In this document: positions 45,880 through 58,843 of the stretch, piece after piece
Layout: every line of letters starts with the position of its first letter
Position numbering within the stretch: position 1 is the first letter of the stretch
Notes under the pieces: model-generated
Told to the model about the DNA's origin: nothing
Database searches by the model: none
Seen by the model: only the letters and a program-made list of their open reading frames with translations
Assembly: GCA_039720395.1 (NCBI GenBank)
Contig: CM077820.1
Span: forward strand, 55,248,196 to 55,312,195
DNA from: Liquidambar formosana
Lineage: Eukaryota > Streptophyta > Magnoliopsida > Saxifragales > Altingiaceae
Direction: 5' to 3'
DNA: 64,000 nucleotides
Program-made: the position numbers and the translations under genes

Positions 45880-48195
45880 GGGGTCATCTTCATTAACCTA
45901 AACCAAGGGTTTTATCTCACGTAAAAATTTATTAATTATTTTACAGAAGTAACTTTTAAAATTCGCATGATCAATTAATAATTAATGTTTTTTTTTTCTC
46001 TAAATTAATAATTTTCATGATCAATTAACTTTTAAAATGTGTTTCCGAAGGAGATCAAACAATTAATAAATTTTATCAGAGTTTGGAAATGTAACATGAC
46101 ACATGGCAAGGAGAAGGAGAAATGGAAGATTGAAATTCAAAAAATACATTTAACACCCAATACCAGACAGCCTTTCATTTTTCTTCCTTACCACGTGTCA
46201 TCGATTATACGTTTACTGCACCATGCAATAACTACACCAAATCCAAATACCATTTTTTCACCCTCATAATGGTAAGAGATTTTCAGTTTGCAAAATGCTT
46301 CTGAATTTCTTGGACTGCATAGGAAAGATTAGCAGATTTCTTCTGCAAATATGATGTCAAAGATGAATTGCACTGCACAAAAAAAATGTGGCAAATCAAT
46401 GGTATAAGTAATTTATAATCAGCCAAGATGGTTAAACTTCAAAACGTTGGTAACAAAAAGATAATGAAAGCTTCAACCAAAATGGAGTTTCTGACAAAAC
46501 ACAGCATAATGGTTAAGTAGTTGGTACTTACTGTCCACAGGTCTCACCTAAAGATCTCTAGGCAAAAAAAAATACACCTCATGTTTGTAACCATCTTATG
46601 TATCAACAATCTCTATGAAATCCATAGATATTAAGGCCTACTCTACTACATCATTTTTTTCCTTAACAATCTCTATGAAATCTATCACCCACCTTCCTCT
46701 TTGGGGATGTTAGGCTGATCAACCGAAAGTTGCTGGAGAGCCCCAAGATCACAGGCACTGCAATGCATATAGTCAAGATACATTCATAAGCTTTGGAAAG
46801 TATAATGGATAAAATGAGACAACCAGACTATTAAAAGGCATGCGAGCAGACCCCACAGAGAATTATGTCAAGTTTTTTCTCTTCGTAGAATTGCCCATGG
46901 ATATTGTCCTTTTCCAGTATATTATCATCAGGCTTAGGCCCTATTGTTATGGCTTGTCTTGCGCCAAGTCACTCGCATGATTTGGAATTTCAAATTGGGG
47001 AGCAGCAAGTCTTTCCTGAAAGAACTCGCAGTTCTCCACCTACCTAAAATATAGATATTTTTAGATCCTAACTCCTCGGTTGGATGGGACAGGGACTTGA
47101 ATAAATATCTATCCACTTATTCATCATACTCGAAGTTGAAGAAATGGCCTGGAAGGCTTGGAAGAAGAACAAGAATCAGTGTCATGGTGGTGCTACTCAA
47201 CCTGTTTTATAAAAAAATTAAATCCTTAGGACGGATATAAAGGTCCACACAATTGAATATTTAATAAACAATATACTTAAGGATGGATATATCCGTCCAA
47301 AGGCGTCTATTATTTTTTTTTCGACTTGAAAATTGGACAAATAAATTGGATTTGGGTTTTAACCATTGGGACGCATATAACTGTCTCAAAAATTGTCAAA
47401 TCTTCAATAATTGGGACTCATACCCTCCCTCGTCTTAATGAGGGGTTGCAATTGGTATCATTTCTTGTAGTGTCCCAAACAATTTGCATTTTAACGATGT
47501 TTTGTGCAAAATGTTAAATTCATTATTTTCTGATTCCCAAGATTTCTATACTACGAAAAATTCTATAAACAAACCATTTTAGAGAACATATTACTATCTA
47601 AATTCTAATTTCCCTTTTCATTCTCTAGTAAATGCTACCATTTGGTCCTGCAAGGCATGCTAAGAACAAGTAAATCATTAAATTCTGCCCCAAGACAGAG
47701 TAGAGTGTCAATCAGATTCAAACAGTTGTATTCAGATTTCCTTCCCCACCCCCCTCCCCTTTTCTTAATTTGTGACATGACAATAGTTGTGTTTCTGCTG
47801 TTCACATAATGAAATGGGAATTTGTTTATTTAGCTAACTGATAAATGCTGTCCCTAATCTGTTAATTTCAGGTTTTCCTTGTGCACTCTTCCCCCAAATA
47901 GAGAGATCAAAAAGGAAACAATAGATTGAATTCTGTAACAATCCGATCATGCTATTAAATCCAAAATCTTTCTGTCATTCATTTATGGGAACTTGAGAAG
48001 TGAATTTGTAAGCAATATCCAGTCCTCAGATGTGTGAATTAATGACACTAGCCCCTTTATGATATGTTGTTGAGGCGTGAAGATTATGCAAACACATGTC
48101 ATTTACTGTTTTTCTGTATATATTTCTGCAAATCTTCATATTTTATCAGTCCATAATAAGGAAGTTGCACATTCTAAAGATGCCAACGAGCTCAC
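45624..48195. other. Long spacer, partly duplicated upstream of PMEI-C3
   Basis: Holds a poly(T)-poly(G) tract at about 45838-45880. A one-arm relative of the MITE at 51277 lies at about 46080-46262, and ggacggatat/atatccgtcc inverted words near 47232 and 47283 may be a decayed transposon end. From about 47540 to the PMEI-C2 gene the sequence is a diverged copy of about 50560-51640. No gene is seen. Confidence 0.5.
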
Positions 48196-48357
48196 TGGTG
48201 GTTATACCTCCCTCCCCAACATTTAACCAAAAAATTGATGCACATCTTAAACAAATATGGTAAATGCTACAACTCATCAGCAGCTCTAGCAGTGAGATAG
48301 CCCTATAAATTCACTCCTTCTCCTTCGTCTCTCATTGCTTCCAACCCAAAGACAAAA

Positions 48358-48900
48358 ATGGCTTCTTTTCACTGTTATTCCCTACTTTTTCCTTTACTCG
48401 TCATCTTCCTCTTCATCCATCCCACCATGAGCGACTCAAATAGCCAAGCAGATATCGAGCAGATCTGTCGCCAGACTGAGGATTTTGGGTTTTGCAACAC
48501 CACTTTCAACCAAAATGTGAATCCCCCAACAACAAATATTACTGGTCTGACTCAAGTGACAATCAAACTAGCTCTGGCCAATGCAACCAACACGCATGCA
48601 TTTGTTCTGGAACTTCTTAATACCACAACCAATGAAACAGTGAAGAACTATCTTACAGTTTGTGAAGTTTCCTATCGTACAGTGATGGATTCTTTCCAGC
48701 AAGCCTCTCAGGCATTTGATGCAGGAGATTACCGAAGTGTGTATAAAGATGAACAAGGAACACCAAGAGCAGCAGCCGGCTGTGTTACTATTTTCGAAAC
48801 GCCACCCCAGCCACCAAACCCATTGAATGAGAGGAACAGGGAAATGAGGATACTCATTACCATGGCTGTGATCTCGGCGTACAATCTTATTAATAGATGA
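48358..48900 (+). CDS. PMEI-like secreted protein, PMEI-C copy 2
   Basis: Intact 180-codon single exon. Signal peptide MASFHCYSLLFPLLVIFLF, then C-x8-C (ICRQTEDFGFC) and a second cysteine pair about 39 residues apart (VCEVSYRTV ... AGCVTIF). Many sequons (NTTF, NITG, NATN, NTTTN, NETV) suggest heavy N-glycosylation. The proline-rich PPQPPNPLNERNREMR matches the sister genes. A CTATAAATT box lies at about 48302-48309, some 55 bp upstream of the ATG. It forms a segmental duplicate pair with the gene at 51641. PMEI or invertase inhibitor; target unknown. Confidence 0.87.
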   Translation: MASFHCYSLLFPLLVIFLFIHPTMSDSNSQADIEQICRQTEDFGFCNTTFNQNVNPPTTNITGLTQVTIKLALANATNTHAFVLELLNTTTNETVKNYLTVCEVSYRTVMDSFQQASQAFDAGDYRSVYKDEQGTPRAAAGCVTIFETPPQPPNPLNERNREMRILITMAVISAYNLINR

Positions 48901-51276
48901 TACCCAGTTACTCACTCTTCTTGTTTCTTTGTTGGAGCTAGTCATGCTTGTATCAATGAAGTTGACATATGTGATATGTAACGGGTGAATTCCTTCTATA
49001 AAATAAAAGTCTTGAGTGGATTCCTTTTATCAAACCTCTCTCTCTCTGCCTATAAGGGATACATATGTTGAAATCTTCATACTTATTTTGTTGGTACAAC
49101 ATGAATGCTGTACATGTCAGGCATTTCACAGCATTTTTTTTTTTTTTTCTCAAATAACTTCTCTTATGTTTCAGAAATATGCTGGTTTTCATATTTGAGG
49201 CATTAATTTGTTTGCACCTTAACATTAGAGAAATCATGTATGAATAATGTATATGGTTTACAAATAATCATGAGAGCGAATTCAGCTTTGAGGCTTGCTA
49301 GCAGAGCATTGGCCCTCTACCCAGGAGGTAGGATGCACTGAGGCCTTTGGGTGTTTTAAACTTAACACAGATTAGAGTTTGAAAGGGAATTCTGAGGCAA
49401 CCCATGGGGGAGGGGTGGGGGGATAAGAAGCTAGCTACCTCATACTTTGAGGAAAGGAAATTTTTGGAAATTCTAGTGACTTCATGGGTAAATTGGAAGT
49501 AGAGATCCTTGCTTGCTGCTGCTACAGCAGGGATCGCTTTCCTGTACTCATAGTCTCTTTTGCTAGGTATCCACAGAACCCAAAAAAAATCAATAAAAAA
49601 GGCTGATTCTTCTACTTGTGTAGCTCTCTCCACATATAGCATTTCACCATCCTGAAAAATCGAAGCCCACTAGTCTGTCAATGTATATCCAAAATGAAAT
49701 TGCCTTGGTAATTTTCTGAGTCTAGATAAACCAATATAGAAAGGTCCCTACCATAGATATGTTACATGTCTTTTAAAATGATAATATTTCTGCATTTCTA
49801 ATGCATGCAGTGCTGGTTTCTACCGCAGACTGCATCTTTATAAAGGTTGCAAATAAACTTCTCTCTTTTGTAGAAATTGACCAAATTGAGGCAACAGAGA
49901 ATCAGAGATGATACAATTTTTCAATCGCCTTTTTATCAAAGAAAGGCTTCCTTTCGAGTTCCCACTCTTACAAAAATCCAGGAAGTGCAAATTTCAAATG
50001 AAGAGAAGTAGAGGGACTTCCTTCTAAGGGTCGAGGAAACTCTGAGGAAGAGAAGAAAATTGGTAGCATAGGAAACCCCTTCCAACAACAAAAAATTCTA
50101 TTCAATCAAATTGTTTGAAGACAATAATCACCCAGCTGACGTACATATCTAACACACTGAGTGAATCAATGCCAACTATCAGACCCCTGAGGCTAGTACC
50201 ATTCAGATTCCCAAAACCAGTGTTTAGAGACCGAAGCTTATCAGTTGGTTCAGCATTTTACTCGATTACTTTACAAATGGTTGACACTTGAAACAAAGAG
50301 ACTTATCTTCACCACCAACCTTCCATGTAGCTTGTTGTCATTGAATTTGGCCTGCAAAGCCCAATTCATGGGTTCAATGATTGGTTGAGAGACGCAAGAG
50401 ACTTCACTGTTCAAAACTTCAAATAATAAGTTTATCTTCTATATATATCACACTACTATTAGCAATAATGCTTTGAAGTTTTTGACCAATTGGCCTACCA
50501 AATCACTCTTTTCCTTAGCCTTTTAGGAGAAACAGATTGCATCTTAAAGATGTTTTATGCAAAAAGTTAAATCCAGTATCTCTGACCTGACTTGTACACT
50601 ATGATATTTTTTCTGTGACACACAAAACAATTCAACCATTTTAGAGAACATGTTACAGTCTGAATTCTAATTTCCTTTTTCGCTCTCTAGTAATATGATT
50701 TATAGGAGTCTAGGTAACAGACTTGGTGATTTGCTAACCACTTGATCCTGCATTGCATGCTAACAATGAGTGAACCATTAAATTCTGCACCAAGGCAGAG
50801 TAGGGTATCGAAATCAGATTCAGGCAGTTGTATTTAGTATTCAGTCTTATGTGCTACTTAGTCACCTCTATGAAAATTTGTATTCAGCTGTCCACATGAT
50901 GGAATGGGAAATTGTTTATTTAAGTAACAGATAAACACTTTCCTTAATATATCTATGCCACATTTTCCTCGCGCACTCTTCCACCAAATAGAGAGATCAA
51001 GAAGGAAACAATAGATTGAATTCTGTGACAATCCAATCATGCTATTAAACCCAAAATCTTTCTGTCATTCATAGTAAAATTTGTATGCATGATTTAGTCC
51101 TTAGTTGTGTGAACTAATGACACTAGCCCAAATATGATATGTTGTTGAGGCATGAAGATTATGTAAATACATATTATTTGCTGTTTTTCTATATGTATTT
51201 TTGCAAATCTTCAAATTTTATCAGTCTATAATAATATAGATGCACATTTTAAATATGCCAACTAAGAAACTAGCTC
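48901..51276. other. Spacer between PMEI-C2 and PMEI-C3
   Basis: The PMEI-C2 3' flank (with patches shared with the 3' flanks of C1 and C3) is followed by AT-rich DNA. The right half, from about 50560, is the counterpart of 47540-48350. No supported gene. Confidence 0.5.
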
Positions 51277-51495
51277 ACTGGTAATACCAGATTTGGATTT
51301 GGTATAGTAAACGTAGGATCGATGACACATGGCAAAGAGGAGAAATTGAGGGATTGAAATTCGAGAGATGCATTTGACGCCCTACGCCTAACAGCCCTCT
51401 ATTTCTCCTCCTTGCCCACGTGTCATCAATCCTACGTTTACTGCACCATGCAATAAAAGTAGCCAACTGCACCAAATCCGAATTGGGTAATACCT
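51277..51495. mobile_element. MITE with long imperfect inverted repeats, in the PMEI-C3 promoter
   Basis: The left arm (atttggatttggta ... taaacgtaggatcgatgaca) is inverted at the right (tgtcatcaatcctacgttta ... caccaaatccgaat). The ends lie in ggtaatacc-like flanks. It is about 215 bp, non-coding, and about 150 bp upstream of the PMEI-C3 ATG. A related but less complete copy lies near 46080-46262. Confidence 0.65.
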
Positions 51496-51640
51496 CCCTC
51501 CCCCCACACTTCAACCAAAAAATTGATGCACATCCTAAACAAATATGGTAAATGTTACAACTCACCAGCAGTGAAATAGCCCTTTAAATTCACTCCAAAT
51601 CCTTCGTCTCTCTCTCATTCTTTCCAGCCCAAAGACAAAA

Positions 51641-52186
51641 ATGGCTTCTCTTCATTGTTATTCCCTACTTTTTCCTTTACTTGTCATCTTCCTCTTCATC
51701 CATCCTGCCATGAGTGACCCAAATAGCCAAGCAGAGATCGATAGTATCTGTCGCCAGACTGAGGATTATGGGTTTTGCAACACCACTTTCAGCCAAAATG
51801 TGGATCCCCCAACAACAAATATTACTGGTCTGACTCAAGTGACAATCAAACTAGCTCTGTACAATGCAACCCGCACGTATGGGTTTATTCTAGACCTTCT
51901 TAATACCACAACCAATCAAACAGTGAAGGACTATCTTACAGTTTGTCAAAATGCCTACTATATAGTGATCGATTTTTTCGAGCAAGCCACTAACGCATTT
52001 GCTGCAGCAGATTACAAAAGTGTGCTTAAATATGAACAACAAACACCAAGAGCAGCAGCCAGCTGTGTCACTATTTTCCAAACACCACCCACACCACCGA
52101 ACCCGTTGAATGAGAGGAATAGGCAAATGAGGATACTCATTTCCATGGCTGTGCTCTCGGCGTTTGATCTTGTCAATGGACCATAA
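51641..52186 (+). CDS. PMEI-like secreted protein, PMEI-C copy 3
   Basis: Intact 181-codon single exon. Signal peptide MASLHCYSLLFPLLVIFLF, ICRQTEDYGFC, and a second cysteine pair (VCQNAYYIV ... AASCVTIF). Closest relative is the gene at 48358, which also shares the upstream flank. The position of that gene's CTATAAATT box reads CTTTAAATT here, a weaker TATA, so expression may differ. The 3' flank has a large CT/TA microsatellite. Likely PMEI or invertase inhibitor; target unknown. Confidence 0.87.
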   Translation: MASLHCYSLLFPLLVIFLFIHPAMSDPNSQAEIDSICRQTEDYGFCNTTFSQNVDPPTTNITGLTQVTIKLALYNATRTYGFILDLLNTTTNQTVKDYLTVCQNAYYIVIDFFEQATNAFAAADYKSVLKYEQQTPRAAASCVTIFQTPPTPPNPLNERNRQMRILISMAVLSAFDLVNGP

Positions 52187-52314
52187 GCGGTTTATTCAGT
52201 CTTCTTGGTTCTTTGTTGGGCCTAGTCATGCTTTGTATCAACGGAGGTGATATATTTGATATGTAGCAGGTGGTTTCCTTCCATAAAAATAAGTTTTGAG
52301 TGGATTCCTTTTAT

Positions 52315-52318
<4 letters not shown>

Positions 52319-52390
<72 letters not shown>
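52319..52390. repeat. Compound (CT)n(TA)n microsatellite
   Basis: About 40 bp of CT repeats run directly into about 28 bp of TA repeats, 130 bp after the PMEI-C3 stop and probably inside or just beyond its 3' UTR. Confidence 0.95.
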
Positions 52391-52391
<1 letters not shown>

Positions 52392-53283
52392 CAAGGGTAG
52401 GATCAGGGGACAACTATTTCATACAAATTTTTTCAACATTTTTATACCGTCCACTTCTCTCCCATATATTTGATCAGGGCACTTCGGGAAACCCAAAGAA
52501 ATGTCAAGTTCATTACAGCAACATGAATTTTCTTGTATGCTTGTGATCTTCATAGTCTAGTACTATATTTGATTTATTTATTTTTTGATACTACAGAGAA
52601 TCAGTAAGAATAAAACAACAGAACAGAAACAAAATCAGCCAAAACTAAACAAAGCTCAATCCTAATTACCGACCCCATCCCTTATGCTAGTGGAACCACT
52701 TGAAGCTACAATGGTTCCTCAAATAGCCAAAGCATCAGGTCTCATTTCTACACCCCAAATCCCTATGGCTAATGGTGTGTCGTTCACATGTCATCACTGT
52801 CTTCATTGCTGGCAAGTGGCAACAATATGTGACAGATTTCATACTACTTATAAATATTTGATTGCCATTTCCCTATGTCTCCAAACAGTCTCTATAACAC
52901 TTTTAACATAGAAATCTATACTAACCAATAAAATGAAGCCTATTGTTCTACAAGTGGAACAAGTTGTTGCCTGCAAAAGACTCACTCACGACATGATCCA
53001 ATCATTAAAGTTGTATCCTAAGGCATATGTTGATTCACAATTTTGAAGCACTTTCTTGCTTTTGAGAGCAAAAATTACTTCCATTTTTAACACTTGAAAG
53101 CAACAAACTAAATTCAAAATCCCACCATTCTTGATGGCCCTATTACGAAACTGAACAACACAGGCAGATATCAAATTGTAGTAGCTTGCATAAACTAACA
53201 GATGAGATTGTTTTTGTGTAAATGTACATATAAACATGAAAGATCAAGTGAAATATTGGTCAGATACAAGTCACAGGGCTAGT
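52391..53283. other. Spacer between PMEI-C3 and TRAPPC4
   Basis: AT-rich DNA where the two convergent genes end. The right part should include the TRAPPC4 3' UTR. No gene is seen. Confidence 0.45.
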
Positions 53284-54984
53284 TCATCGCCCCAGCAGGG
53301 CAACACGATCCTTCTGTAGTGCCTCTGTCAGGTGGATTTCAAAGAGCTCACACCGTATCGGCATCTCCAATTCATAAAAGGGATTCTTTAAGACATAATC
53401 CGTGTATAATTCGTAGATTAGTTTTAGAAGACCCTCCATGTGCTGTGCTCCAGGCTCACAGACCACAAAGAATTTTGTCCCTACAAGGAAACAATTATTT
53501 CCAAAATTTAACATTTTCTCCCAAAAAAAAAAAAAGCTGGCACAAATTCGAGCTTTAAAAATCATGCTAGAAATCACTTGAATGAAATAGTAAAAAATCA
53601 CAGAAACTCACACACTCAGTACTAATAAAGCACCAACTAAAGTACTAAACCCAATGCAAAAGAAAGAAGGCTCATATACAAGTCCAGTTATGTGTATAGA
53701 ACTAAGAGCAGAACAACCAATAACGAAACAAAGGCCAAATTCTTAGGTCACAAGGCTGATATTTTTCATATTTTATGTTGCATTGTGTGTTAGTTTCTAC
53801 ATTTTCCACATCAAACTATAAATACCTAAGGATTTGCTGTATGGAGGCGCTGTGATAATATCAAACTGAGCCATATGCAATTATTTGTCAATCTTAGATG
53901 AATAGTCATTTTCATTTTTAAGAACTAAAAAACAGAAGATATAAAGGCGTGTTTTCATGTTTCAAAAACAGTTTTCCCTTTTTGAGAGCGAAAAGCTACA
54001 ACGTTTAACAGTACATTTTCAGAAGCCGTTCGCGAGAGATTTCTCTCAGAAAACATGTTCAACAGTTCATTTTCTTCGTTCTTTCAGAAAACAGAAAATG
54101 GTTTTTAAAAACAAAGCTTAACATGCCCTCATTTTTCACATCCTCATTTTCAAATCTTGCTTAAGAAAAAACAAAACAACTAAAAAATGAAACGGTTTTA
54201 ACAATTCTCAGCCGTGCCCATTTCCCAAATCTTCAATAATCCATTGAAACAAAATAACAATTTTCAAATCCAAATCGAATAAGCCCCAAGGTACAATGAT
54301 TCTTACTTAATTTTTTCTTCTGCTCAGCTTTCTCAGCAACCAAACAAATCGTAAGGAAAACTTAAAATCATACATAAATGAGTATAAAAAAAAACATCTC
54401 TACTTCAAAACAATTATACATATCTATATAAACTACTAAAATTCAAAAGTACTCTAAAAGAAAAAGTACCAGTAAGGGACTGGAAGCAATGTAGATCGAA
54501 TGTATCGGCTTCAAGTAGTTCAATGCCCAGACAACCAACAACAGGTGACAGCTGCTGCGAGATGGCGTGCATTGAATGCCATACACTCGCCACTCTCAGA
54601 CTATCATTCGTATCCATCCGTCCCGCTGACCCATAATCCTAATTTCATAAATTTTGTCAAATTTCTACAAAATCGCAACTTTTAAAGACCTTGCTTGTTT
54701 CCATGGAAAACGCAAAATTTTCCGAGGGATTTTTTTTTTTTTTTTTTAATATTAATAATTCCAATTCATTTGACGGATAGTTTACTGCAAAGTGTGGGGA
54801 TAATTGAAGTTTCAGGAAGATATATATACACCGACCTCAAGAAGTTTCTTTTTTGGTTTTCTCATTGGAGAAGTTTTCAGAGGAAACAAACAGAGGTTAA
54901 GAAGAAAATGGTGAGAGATGTTACCTTGTAGAAGATCAAGCCTCCTGATTTGTTGATGATGTAAAGGCCGTAAATTGCAACCAT
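53284..54984 (-). CDS. TRAPPC4: TRAPP complex subunit 4 (TRS23 homologue)
   Basis: Core subunit of the TRAPP tethering complex, which activates Rab GTPases in ER-Golgi and Golgi traffic. Three exons on the minus strand: 54984-54925 (MVAIYGLYIINKSGGLIFYK), 54638-54470 (DYGSAGRMDTNDSLRVASVW ... FQSLTG) and 53480-53284 (TKFFVVCEPGAQ ... ALLGR, stop). All junctions are GT-AG, and the total of 141 residues is typical of the family. Sybindin/longin-like fold, no signal peptide. It lies head-to-head with the ABCI gene, with 840 bp between start codons. Appears intact. Confidence 0.95.
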
Positions 54985-55824
54985 TGGAAGGGGTTTTTCG
55001 GGATCTGGAGATGGCAATTGGATGGTCTCATGAACCAGGCAGAATGCATGCAAATGAAAATAACATTAATTATGAAGCCCTAATTCTTGATTATTTGGGC
55101 CCAAGCTCAAATTCAGGAAGGCCCCCGACACAAGCCCCTGTGAAGTCGGGTTCAAAGTGGACCAAGTTCAGATGCTGTTGCTCTCACTCAAATTCTATCA
55201 ACCAACCTTTTGCAATTTTGGAATTGAGCCCAAGCTTTGTTTTAGCTTCAATGATCAAAATCTTAGGCCCACTACTTCAATACCAGATTGGATCCAACAA
55301 AAGCTTTCGTGGGGAAAATATTTTCCTGCCAAACAAACACGGGTGGTAAAAGTAGGATCTTACACCAAGGTGGATTTTCACCAAAAAAAAAAAAAAAAAA
55401 AAAATTCCAGGTGGATAAAAAAAGTAGCTGAGAGATTCTGAAAAGTGACTCACAAGCAGTTCCACGTGGCAAAAGGGTGGTTGAGAGATCCTGAAGAGAG
55501 TCTAAATTCGGTGTAGAAGTACCTACCCAACTTTAGAAACAGTTTCAGCCAATAGCCTTTCGCCACATCCCAAAAAAAAATAGTAGGTCAAGTCATTGTT
55601 CGGTGTGGCGATCGTAGTTGTGGAAGCTCCAACACCGGATGCAATCTTTCTGAGGAGTGACTGAAACCTTGCCACGCCTCTATCTCTCTCTAGACTCAGC
55701 TCTTTCTCTCGCTATATCTAAGAGCTCTCTCTTTGTCTCTCTACAGAACACTCTTTCTTTGTCTCTCTAAAAGGCTCTTTCTCAGTCTCTCTATTTCGAA
55801 CTCGCTTCTCTTTCTCTCTTTCAT
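54985..55824. promoter_or_regulatory. Divergent intergenic region of TRAPPC4 and the ABCI gene
   Basis: 840 bp separate the two start codons. It contains a poly(A) tract near 55382-55404 and a long CT-rich leader (55676-55824) before the ABCI ATG, typical of plant housekeeping 5' UTRs. No TATA box stands out. Shared regulation is possible but not shown. Confidence 0.5.
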
Positions 55825-58800
55825 ATGGCGGTGAAGGAGAGTTCTAAACCAATGGTGGAGATCAGCGGTCTCAAGTTCACGTACCCAGGAATCGACGGCC
55901 AGCCTCCCCCAGGATCCACCCCTCTTATCGACGATTTCTCACTCACCCTCAATGCCGGCGATCGTTGCCTCCTTGTCGGATCTAATGGAGCTGGTACGTT
56001 CAATCCTCTTTAACTTTCCGTTTGGTCGCCGAGAAATGAAGCAAATGAAAGAATAATTCCAAGATTTAATTTTTTGTCAATTTCTCAGTAACCAATTAAC
56101 CAAAACATGGCATAATTGAAAACCCAGATGGGTTCCGTGTTGATCGCTGAGAAAAGATGGTGCAGAAGGAATAGAAAATTAAAACCCAGAGCTCTGGATT
56201 GTAATTTTATTTTCCTTTCAAGCATTTTCTCAGCAACCAAACAGGGATTAATTGGAAACCCACAATTTCTGATGGTGGGTTTGATTGGTGACTGTAATGT
56301 GATAGGGAAAACCACAATTTTGAAGATATTGGGAGGGAAGCACCTGGTGGAACCCCACATGGTTCTGGTGCTGGGAAGATCGGCTTTTCACGACACCGCC
56401 TTAACATCGTCTGGTGACCTCTGTTATCTCGGAGGAGAGGTTTGTTTCTTTCTTTTATTTTCAAATTCAGTTTGTTTTATGAATTAGCACCTATTGAACT
56501 GAAGGTTATGGTTGGTATATATCTGTTAAGAAAAAATTAATTGATAATTTTTTTAATTTTTTTATGATATTGTAATTAGTCGATAGATTGTAAACCCAAA
56601 AAAAAAAAAAAAAAAAAAGAAACAAAATCCGCTTTTGCGGCATGGTTTTTAAATGGGCAATTCCAAGGTGCAGTTCGAAGTTAAATTTGTCAAAATTTTG
56701 GATATCATGAATTTAAACCTGGTTGTTTTATTTAGTTGAATCTTACCAAATTCTCAATTAATTCATCCGAATTGTCAACCAGATTAAGAAAAACTATTTA
56801 TAATTATTCTGCTCATAGGTTCAGTCGCTTAAGTATATTAACAGATAAACAGCCAACATATACAGAAGTCATAAACGAGATCTATGGCTTGGATGATGCG
56901 AATCATGACTGCTGTTTTTTCTTTTTCCATTTTCTCTGAAGGCAAGTTTTTTCTTTTGTAGTGGAGACGAGACGTTGCTTTTGCTGGGTTTGATGTTCCT
57001 ATACAAATGGATGTTTCTGCTGAGAAAATGATATTTGGGGTATCAGGTATTGATCCTCAAAGGAGGGCTGAACTAATCAAGGTAAGATGCATTTTGGGAG
57101 AGAAACTACAAATGTGTGAAGTTGATTTTGCATATATTACGTATGTGCATTGTAAAAGATATTGTGGAAATGTGAACTTATTAGTATGGAGTATTGAATG
57201 AAAATTTGCTCAAATTCAGGTAGGAGCAAGTTGCTCTGGCCCAAATCACATCCTGATTTTTAGGGTGTTTACTTTAATTTATACATGCCCTTGAGTTTTT
57301 AAAAAAGATGTAGATTTTTGGAATAATGGCTAGCAAAGTTAGATGGGATCTGTGCGCAGGAGATTGATCGGATATGTTACTAAAATACAGGCAATCTTTA
57401 TGTTAGCATTCTTATCTCGAATTCTTTTGAACGATCATTGTTGGTTTTAAAAAATTCTGCCCTTTGATTTGCCTGGAAATTGCCTTATAAATGAAGTAAT
57501 ATTTTATCATTATAAGAGTGGTATGATGCACATTTATACAGTAGATCATCAGTCTGTTTTGTTATTAAGCAAAACTGATTATTAGTGTAATTAGTAAAGT
57601 GGTCTCCAGTATGCAGATAGATACGGGATATACGAGGGAAAATTGAAACACCATCTAATAATTTGTCATTTTGCGTATGACTGATTTCTTATGCAGATTC
57701 AGATGTTAGGGCTATCAAAGTTTGCTTTGTAAACCTACTCCAGATGTTTGGGCTATCAAAATTTTGATTTGTTTATTTTGCTACTGTAGGTATTGGATAT
57801 TGATCTGTCTTGGAGAATGCACAAGGTATCTGATGGTCAGAGAAGACGAGTGCAAATCTGTATGGGTCTCCTCAAGCCATTTAAGGTGCCTCCATCTCTT
57901 GCATGACATCTTTGTTTTCACCCTCTAGAATTTGCTCCTTTTGAATGCCTACTAATTTTCTCCTTCCATGGTTTTGTAACTTAAGCTTGGTTCCATGTTT
58001 ATTTAGGTTCTTCTTCTCGATGAGATAACAGTTGACCTCGATGTGCTTGGAAGGGCTGACCTTCTGAAGTTTCTAAGGAGGGAATGTGAAGAGCGGGGTG
58101 CCACAATTATTTATGCGACACATATATTTGATGGTCTTGAGAATTGGCCATCACATATTGTATGTCTTGATTCCACTTTTCTCCATGTTTTATATCTCAA
58201 TTTCAAGGTCGGTCCTTGAATTTAGTGTCAACATCATTCTGTTTTCAAGGTTTATGTGGCTCACGGGAAGTTGCAACTAGCTATGCCAATGGATAAAGTC
58301 AAGGAGATTAGTAATATGTCACTAATGGTTAGTTATCTGCTCTTCCTGAAATCTGACTACAAATCTAGCTCATCCCCAATCTATTCATTTTTTATAAAAA
58401 TATTATTTGACATTATTATTAAATTCAAAATTACAAATATCATAATTGACAGTGTATCATGGATCTGCTATTTGGGTATTCTTACATTCTAATTTTTCTA
58501 ATTTCCTATTCTATGTTTATTCTTCAAAACTACTTGGTTAATGGTGTTCTATCTATTTTTCTTGAGTTTCTATGGTTGAAGCTTTATTGGGATTGGGTTG
58601 CAGAGAACGGTGGAGAGTTGGCTGAGGAAAGAAAGGGACGAGGAGAGGAAGCGAAGAAAAGAGAGAAAGGCAAGTGGTCTTTCAGAATTTGAAAAGCAAG
58701 TTGAGGGCAGCCGTGTGACTGGGGATCCAGCCCGTGCTGCTGTTCGTGCAATGAACAATGGTTGGGCTGGAGGAAGGTTGCACTCCACCATTGCTGGTGA

Positions 58801-58843
58801 AGATAATTTCTTCTTCAGCTCAAACAGTGTTCTGAGACAATAG
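55825..58843 (+). CDS. ABC transporter I family protein (ABCI20/21-like), soluble ATPase
   Basis: Plant-type soluble ABC ATPase without membrane domains. Seven exons: 55825-55993, 56306-56439, 56962-57081, 57790-57885, 58007-58159, 58250-58327 and 58604-58843, giving 329 residues. Walker A GSNGAGKTT at 52-60, split by intron 1. Signature [11 protein letters not shown] around 154-164, Walker B VLLLDE at 174-179, and the H-loop His in YATH at 212. A charged coiled-coil-like tail ([16 protein letters not shown]) follows. Arabidopsis ABCI19-21 form an ER-associated complex linked to cytokinin responses; that role is inferred here. The member number is not certain. Confidence 0.92.
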
